The translations under genes were made by a program, and so were the position numbers. From CAZXVU01 sp964644465 (GTDB lineage Bacteria > Chlamydiota > Chlamydiia > Chlamydiales > SM23-39), in contig CAZXVU010000008.1 in assembly GCA_964644465.1 (NCBI GenBank), positions 1 to 35,711 of the forward strand: DNA of 35,711 nt, given 5' to 3'. A model generated the notes under the pieces. The model saw only the letters and a list, made by a program, of their open reading frames with translations. It was not told the DNA's origin and made no database searches. The stretch's first letter is position 1. Every line of letters begins with the position of its first letter. This document shows, piece after piece, positions 31,414 through 35,711 of the stretch.

Positions 31414-32592
31414 GGGCAAGATGACGGCGCTGCTTAAAAAGAGCAGCGCTGCCATAAGAATCGAGAATTGGCTCGTGATCCCTGAAAGAATGATCGAGGC
31501 GGCGAATTGGCAGGCGCCATTGGTTGCGCCGATCAATCCGAAGAGCTTACCTTGATTCTTTTCGCTTGTGTGATCAGACAAGACAGTTTGGTAAGCTGGA
31601 TAGATCCATGCCTCTGTAAAGGCAGGAATGGCCAAATAAGTCCATAACTCGGCAACCTTTTCGGCTCCGAAGAGAAGGAACAGTCCAAGAGATCCGCCAA
31701 GAAGTGTCCAGAAAAGAATATTTTTTGCTTTCCATCGATGGAGGATCCACACTGTGCCAAGCACTCCGCCTAAGGTGAAGCAGAGGCTGAGATAACTATT
31801 GAAAAATACAATTTGCTTTTCGGTCAGGTGGAATTTCACGATGAGGTAGTCGGAAAGGGAGACCGCGAGGAGATACCATCCCAGAAGATTGAGGAGGAAT
31901 AGGAAAAAAAGCCTCTCTTTCCATGTTAAACCAAAAGTATCTCCGACGCTCTTGAGAAATTTAGTCATCGAAATAGATGAATATGGGGGCTGATAGGTGT
32001 CTGTAAAGTAGATTTGTGTGAAGAGAAGAGATAGGACATATACAATACAAGCCAATACGCTCGGCCAGATATATCCCCCATAGCTTAAAAATGGTTCTTC
32101 CATCAGGATCCCTCCCAAAAAGGGACCTGAAATCCATGCGGCACCGCCTAGAACAGAGAGAAATGCGAGTTTTTGTCCTTTGCTTCCTGCTTGGGTTTCA
32201 ACAATCGCAGCTTGAGCCATCGCTTGTTTGCCAGAGAAAAATCCAACGAGGAATTGACAGGTCGTAAAAAGGAAAAAGCTGCCTAGCCATAATGAAAATG
32301 CGCAGAGGGCCATGCTTGCGATCGACCCCCAAAGGCCCCAAATCAAAACTTTTTTTCTTCCGATCCAATCAGAAAGGTCTCCCAGAATCGGAGATCCGAC
32401 CACCTCTCCAATAGGGAAAGCCGCTATGGCTATTCCAAGTGAGACTTGAGGATTCCAAAAAAGATTTGTAAAAGGGGTGGTGGTGGAATCGATGTAAACC
32501 GCTAAGAACGCAATTGCAGCCCCCCAACTGAAATAATCGGTAAAGTATGCGAGGTACAGGGTGAAGAGAGAGCGCCTTTGTAATTGCAGCAT
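31363..32592 (-). CDS. MFS transporter
   Basis: This 409-residue membrane protein has about twelve hydrophobic segments in two halves. Motif A of the major facilitator superfamily appears as GDLSDWIGRKKVLIW between spans 2 and 3, and a reduced copy follows in the second half. LGGAAWISGPFLGGIL lies at span 5 and is like the drug/proton antiporter motif C (gx3GPxiGG). The group looks closest to the DHA1/TetA branch, but substrate cannot be inferred. Spans are rich in Phe, Leu and Trp. No ribosome site is visible before the ATG. The last 17 codons overlap the PRPP synthetase gene on the opposite strand. Confidence 0.88.
   Translation of the reverse strand: MLQLQRRSLFTLYLAYFTDYFSWGAAIAFLAVYIDSTTTPFTNLFWNPQVSLGIAIAAFPIGEVVGSPILGDLSDWIGRKKVLIWGLWGSIASMALCAFSLWLGSFFLFTTCQFLVGFFSGKQAMAQAAIVETQAGSKGQKLAFLSVLGGAAWISGPFLGGILMEEPFLSYGGYIWPSVLACIVYVLSLLFTQIYFTDTYQPPYSSISMTKFLKSVGDTFGLTWKERLFFLFLLNLLGWYLLAVSLSDYLIVKFHLTEKQIVFFNSYLSLCFTLGGVLGTVWILHRWKAKNILFWTLLGGSLGLFLLFGAEKVAELWTYLAIPAFTEAWIYPAYQTVLSDHTSEKNQGKLFGLIGATNGACQFAASIILSGITSQFSILMAALLFLSSAVILPLLIRKKIRKRFSLGHP
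31425..31451 (+). terminator. GC-rich hairpin just after prs
   Basis: CGGCGCTGCT and AGCAGCGCTG form a 10-bp stem (one G-U) with a seven-base loop, 12 bases after the prs stop. No T-run follows, and the same bases encode part of the MFS protein on the other strand, so a role in termination is only possible. Confidence 0.3.
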
Positions 32593-32649
32593 GCAATCGG
32601 TTTGTTTAGGAGATAAAGATTAAGATTGGGCCGATATTTACTGAAAGAG

Positions 32650-32683
32650 CTTTTTTCGAAAAATCGAAAAAAAACGAAAAAAG
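32650..32683 (-). terminator. T-rich inverted repeat after the TpsB-like gene
   Basis: On the minus strand CTTTTTTCG and CGAAAAAAG form a 9-bp inverted repeat starting four bases after the stop of the gene at 32688. The left arm and loop are nearly all T; the plus strand shows three CGA(5-8) units in a row. A weak terminator is likely. Confidence 0.4.
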
Positions 32684-32687
32684 GGTC

Positions 32688-34514
32688 TTAATAGCTGGCG
32701 ATGGCTTGGAAATGAACCCTCTGGCGCGGGCTATCATCAGTAATAGGATGGAGTTGAAACCCCCAGTCTAGCCGAAGAGAAGCATAGGGGCCTATCCGAT
32801 AGCGGAGGCCTGGGCCTACGCTATACAGGTGCTGGTTTTTCTTTTGAGAGACGGCTGCCTTATTGACAAAAGCAGCGCCATAATCTCCGAAAACTAAAAA
32901 TTGGAGAGCATCAGTATTGCATTCAATCCCAAATACCTTGCTGAAAGGGAAGGGGCTGTTGAGAAGTTCAAAGTTTGCAATGAAGGCATAATCTCCATTG
33001 GCTGCTCGTTCTTTGTAGCCGCGGACTGTGTCGTATCCTCCCACTCCATATTCTTCGCTCGGGAGGAGGTTGGTGGAGGCAGCTTGACCTCGAAGAAAGA
33101 TGTTATAATAGAACCAGCGATGGAAATGATAGACCAGGCTAAACGATCCTCGGCCATACACATATTTATTTTTTGCGAAGGGGCGCAGCGATTGGTAATC
33201 GGCATTGGTTTGATCTGGAAGCCATTTAAACGGAGACACGAATCCTTCGACTTCAAAGGTTGTAATGAGTTTTTTAGTCTCGTAACCCATGTTGTATGAA
33301 AGCATAAATTGGGTGAGGTTCACGTTCTTAGAAAAAACGGGAAATCCTCCAAATTCAAGATTATTGTTCGTCCGTTTCCAGTCGAATCCCCAGGTAAATT
33401 CTTGAAGAAAACCATAGATCGGTTTGAGCGGCATATCGTAACGGAAAGAGGCTTGCCCGCTGAAACCGTGATTTCGGAACCTTGTTTCAAGGATTTCAGG
33501 GACTTTAAACTTGGTATCGACTGTCGAATAACCTCCATAGAGGTTGATGAGATGTCTCCAAGGAAGAGGGATAGTATAATGTAAAGTATAGGCCAGAAAT
33601 CGTTTGAATTCTTCGTCTGCTGTAAATTGGAACGATAAAAGATGGTCCCAACCAAATACATTTCCCCAATTGAATCCAGCGAAAAGACGATTGTTCCCTG
33701 TGAAATCGTTCCCTGTATTATCGATGCCTGCGTAAATCCTGAAAGGACGCCTGTCTTGGACAACCATCATGATGTCGGTTGTTCCGATGCATCTTCCAGG
33801 CTTATAGATCAAATCGACTTGGCGGAAAGGGTTTTTGTTAATCCAATAAAGGTCTTGGTTCACGATGTCAGAGCGTATTGGATCTCCAGGTTGGAGGCGC
33901 AAATATCTGCAGAGTCTTTTTGAGGAAAAATATTTATTCCCGCAGATTTCGACTTCACCTACATAACCCTCGAGGACAATCAACTGTAGAACACATCCAG
34001 ATACATCTTGTTGAGGAGCGATGACAGTCACTACTGGTCTATGATGTCTTCGGTAGTAATCGAGAATAGAAGTTTTGATTTCTGAGATCAGGCATTTTGT
34101 CAGAGGCTGCCCTAAAAAGTTTTCCTGGAGCATCATTCTGAAATCTTCCTGAGAGAGAGGGGAACCGGGCAGACAAACTCGTCCTATTTCAATTCCTAAG
34201 AGATTTTCAATCCCCTTTTGATTGAGATCTTCTCGATCGCAAAGGAGTATGATTCCTTTCAGGCAGCAGACAATTTCTGGTTTTGTTGGACACCCGCATT
34301 CTGGCTCTTGAACAAAATGAGTTTCATGAGGACTTTCCTGCTCTAGATTTGGCGTTTCAGGACGTAAATAGTCGGGTGGAGGATTTCTGGATGAGAAAGT
34401 CTCAGGCTCATCTTGAGTTTTTCTGGTGCAAGCAATTTCCTCAGGAGGATCATTTTCGTTGGATACACCCGCGCAAACCAAAAGAAAAAAAGAGCAACAG
34501 AGGATGGCTCGCAT
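32688..34514 (-). CDS. Two-partner secretion transporter (TpsB/ShlB/FhaC-like)
   Basis: The 608 residues form a two-domain outer-membrane protein. A signal peptide (MRAILCCSFFLLVCAG) precedes a ~70-residue polar, Cys- and Pro-rich region that is odd for the family. Two POTRA-like units follow at about 85-250: SQEDFRMMLQENFLGQPLTK, VLQLIVLEGYVGEVEICGNK and PGDPIRSDIVNQDLYWINKN with PFRQVDLIYKPGRCIGTTD are the clearest pieces and are typical of ShlB. The beta-barrel (about 255-608) includes the lid-loop motif VRGYKERAANGDYAFIANFE. These show the Omp85/TpsB superfamily. A typical partner passenger (TpsA) gene is not in the window. The protein could secrete a distant partner or insert outer-membrane proteins. 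It is a single gene, 95 bases from the MFS gene upstream of which it lies on the minus strand. Confidence 0.85.
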   Translation of the reverse strand: MRAILCCSFFLLVCAGVSNENDPPEEIACTRKTQDEPETFSSRNPPPDYLRPETPNLEQESPHETHFVQEPECGCPTKPEIVCCLKGIILLCDREDLNQKGIENLLGIEIGRVCLPGSPLSQEDFRMMLQENFLGQPLTKCLISEIKTSILDYYRRHHRPVVTVIAPQQDVSGCVLQLIVLEGYVGEVEICGNKYFSSKRLCRYLRLQPGDPIRSDIVNQDLYWINKNPFRQVDLIYKPGRCIGTTDIMMVVQDRRPFRIYAGIDNTGNDFTGNNRLFAGFNWGNVFGWDHLLSFQFTADEEFKRFLAYTLHYTIPLPWRHLINLYGGYSTVDTKFKVPEILETRFRNHGFSGQASFRYDMPLKPIYGFLQEFTWGFDWKRTNNNLEFGGFPVFSKNVNLTQFMLSYNMGYETKKLITTFEVEGFVSPFKWLPDQTNADYQSLRPFAKNKYVYGRGSFSLVYHFHRWFYYNIFLRGQAASTNLLPSEEYGVGGYDTVRGYKERAANGDYAFIANFELLNSPFPFSKVFGIECNTDALQFLVFGDYGAAFVNKAAVSQKKNQHLYSVGPGLRYRIGPYASLRLDWGFQLHPITDDSPRQRVHFQAIASY

Positions 34515-34592
34515 AATATGTATCCAAACTTCTAAGCTGGATTTGCCATCATAAGCATCAATTGTTTATTCGGGAATGATTTTTTGAAATTC

Positions 34593-35684
34593 CTAGATTC
34601 TTGAAGCGGTACCGTAAACAGAAATCAAGTCTTCGGCTTTTTTAAAATTGGCTTTTTTGAGTTCTTCATAAACTTGCAAGCCTTTTGCATTCTGCCCCTG
34701 TTCAAAATAGAGCATTCCAAGACGGAATAAAATTTCTTTGTCTTGCGGGCGAAGCTTTAGAAGCGTTTCCACTTCCTTCACCTCTTCAGCTGGCATGACG
34801 AGATCGCGGTAGCCGACAGCGAGTTGTTCATGGACCCAAGGGTCATTAGGAGCGTATTGGCTTAAGATACGAAACTCTTCGATGGCTAACCGAGCAGCTT
34901 CTTTGAATTTTTCTTCAAAAAAGGGCTGGTTTTTTCGATAGCGGCTCAAACGAGGATGTCTCTCTTTTGCCATGAGAGGAAAGTTATATATTTTTGACAA
35001 GGCAACATAGCTATTGGCGAGCGAGGCGTGTACTTCAAGATCGGTGGGAGTAGATCGTATTTGCTTGAGGTGTTCATCAATCGCAGCTTGAAGCAGCAAT
35101 ATTTTCATCTTAAATACATCTTCCCAGTAGCAATAGGCAGAAAAACGGGAAATAAGTTTAGAAAAAGGATTTAAGAGTTTGGGAATTTTATAGAAGTTCC
35201 ATTCAAAGTCATGAAGATAGGCTGCAAGTTTAGAAACGGCTTCGGCTAGCGAAAGATGATGTTGCGCTTCTCCGGGAGGAAGCGGAATCGTTTGCCGGCA
35301 TGATTGGAGGAATTTCTCTCTTAGATGGAGAAGCTGCTCTGGTTTTTTCGCTTGGAAATAAAAAAGGAGGACGAAATAGGAAAAGCATGTCAGGAAAAGT
35401 CCGCCTAATGCAAAAGCGAGCACCGCTGAACGGCTCAAAAATGGGAGAAAAAGGAAAAAAAGGATCAATTCTCCCGCAAAAAGAAAGGAAAAAAACAGAT
35501 TGAAAGTCACAAAGGAATGAGTAACTTTTCTAAATTCTCGCAAGATCGATCGGTAATATTGCGGCAGATTATGTTGGAAGAATGCGTTGTCGAAATCGTG
35601 TTCGTTTTCCAGTTGCGTAGACATAGGTGTTTTGGTTGGTTTAGAGTAAGCCGTTGACCTATACCGTGTAAGCTCTTTTCTCAT
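34593..35684 (-). CDS. Hypothetical membrane protein with C-terminal TPR repeats
   Basis: I do not recognise a named family. I report the longest ATG frame (35684, 363 residues); an ATG at 35624 (beginning MSTQLENEHD) is equally plausible because no ribosome site decides between them. Two adjacent membrane spans (about 65-88 and 90-112, rich in Phe and Leu) form a hairpin. The C-terminal half is helical and includes TPR-like VHASLANSYVALSKIYNFPL, PWVHEQLAVGYRDLVMPAEE and LFRLGMLYFEQGQNAKGLQV. The soluble part should face the cytoplasm, since the N-terminus is charged and no signal is present. The next gene upstream lies outside the window. Confidence 0.7.
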   Translation of the reverse strand: MRKELTRYRSTAYSKPTKTPMSTQLENEHDFDNAFFQHNLPQYYRSILREFRKVTHSFVTFNLFFSFLFAGELILFFLFLPFLSRSAVLAFALGGLFLTCFSYFVLLFYFQAKKPEQLLHLREKFLQSCRQTIPLPPGEAQHHLSLAEAVSKLAAYLHDFEWNFYKIPKLLNPFSKLISRFSAYCYWEDVFKMKILLLQAAIDEHLKQIRSTPTDLEVHASLANSYVALSKIYNFPLMAKERHPRLSRYRKNQPFFEEKFKEAARLAIEEFRILSQYAPNDPWVHEQLAVGYRDLVMPAEEVKEVETLLKLRPQDKEILFRLGMLYFEQGQNAKGLQVYEELKKANFKKAEDLISVYGTASRI

Positions 35685-35711
35685 TTTTTGCAACAAACTT
35701 TTATCTTCCAG

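Overview
The window looks like a piece of chromosome from an environmental (amoeba- or arthropod-associated) member of the Chlamydiales. I infer this from a compact type II secretion cluster in the order gspD-gspE-gspF-gspG plus a second pseudopilin (the order known in Chlamydia trachomatis), an aminotransferase followed at once by an MreC-type protein, moderate GC, many conserved hypothetical TPR and membrane proteins, and a housekeeping sigma factor. Genes that the reduced pathogenic Chlamydia do not usually carry in this form (a CPx copper ATPase, an exported beta-carbonic anhydrase, a TpsB-like transporter, a secreted jelly-roll protein) point to a larger-genome lineage such as a Waddlia- or Parachlamydia-like organism. 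I cannot assign a genus from the sequence alone. There are no insertion sequences, phage genes, CRISPR arrays or rRNA genes.

Layout. 1-0.9 kb: 3' end of the major sigma factor, a small DUF3185-like membrane protein behind a palindrome-overlapped promoter, and tRNA-Ala(GGC) on the minus strand with its own promoter and terminator. 0.9-3.3 kb: aminotransferase and mreC, overlapping. 3.3-5.3 kb: two paralogous glycerophosphotransferase-like genes on the minus strand. 5.3-9.5 kb: mutY, a family-4 glycosyltransferase and a CPC-type copper P-ATPase in a tight operon. 9.6-11.6 kb: a secreted BclA-C/C1q-like protein and two small hypothetical membrane proteins. 11.8-19.0 kb: the type II secretion operon, led by an unassigned single-span membrane protein in the position where a GspC-like subunit would be expected. 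19.0-22.8 kb: a hypothetical membrane protein, an exported protein with about 30 MORN-type repeats, and a 38-residue Lys/Pro/Ala peptide. 22.8-23.1 kb: a gene-poor stretch with a second copy of the palindrome and mutually exclusive hairpins. 23.1-28.6 kb: a minus-strand operon of an exported TPR protein, a TonB-like/VWA protein, rsmD and coaD. 28.7-31.4 kb: an EamA-type transporter, an exported beta-carbonic anhydrase and a ribose-phosphate pyrophosphokinase carrying an apparent signal peptide. 31.4-35.7 kb: an MFS transporter, a TpsB/ShlB-type outer-membrane transporter and a TPR membrane protein, all on the minus strand.

Most of the window serves the cell envelope: shape (MreC), surface polymers (three glycosyl/glycerophosphotransferases), export (type II secretion, TpsB) and several proteins likely to be exported. 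The most unusual observations are the PRPP synthetase with a hydrophobic leader next to a periplasmic-type carbonic anhydrase, the palindromic operator-like motif occurring twice, the non-glycine prepilin cleavage sites, and the degenerate VWA protein paired with an exported TPR protein.
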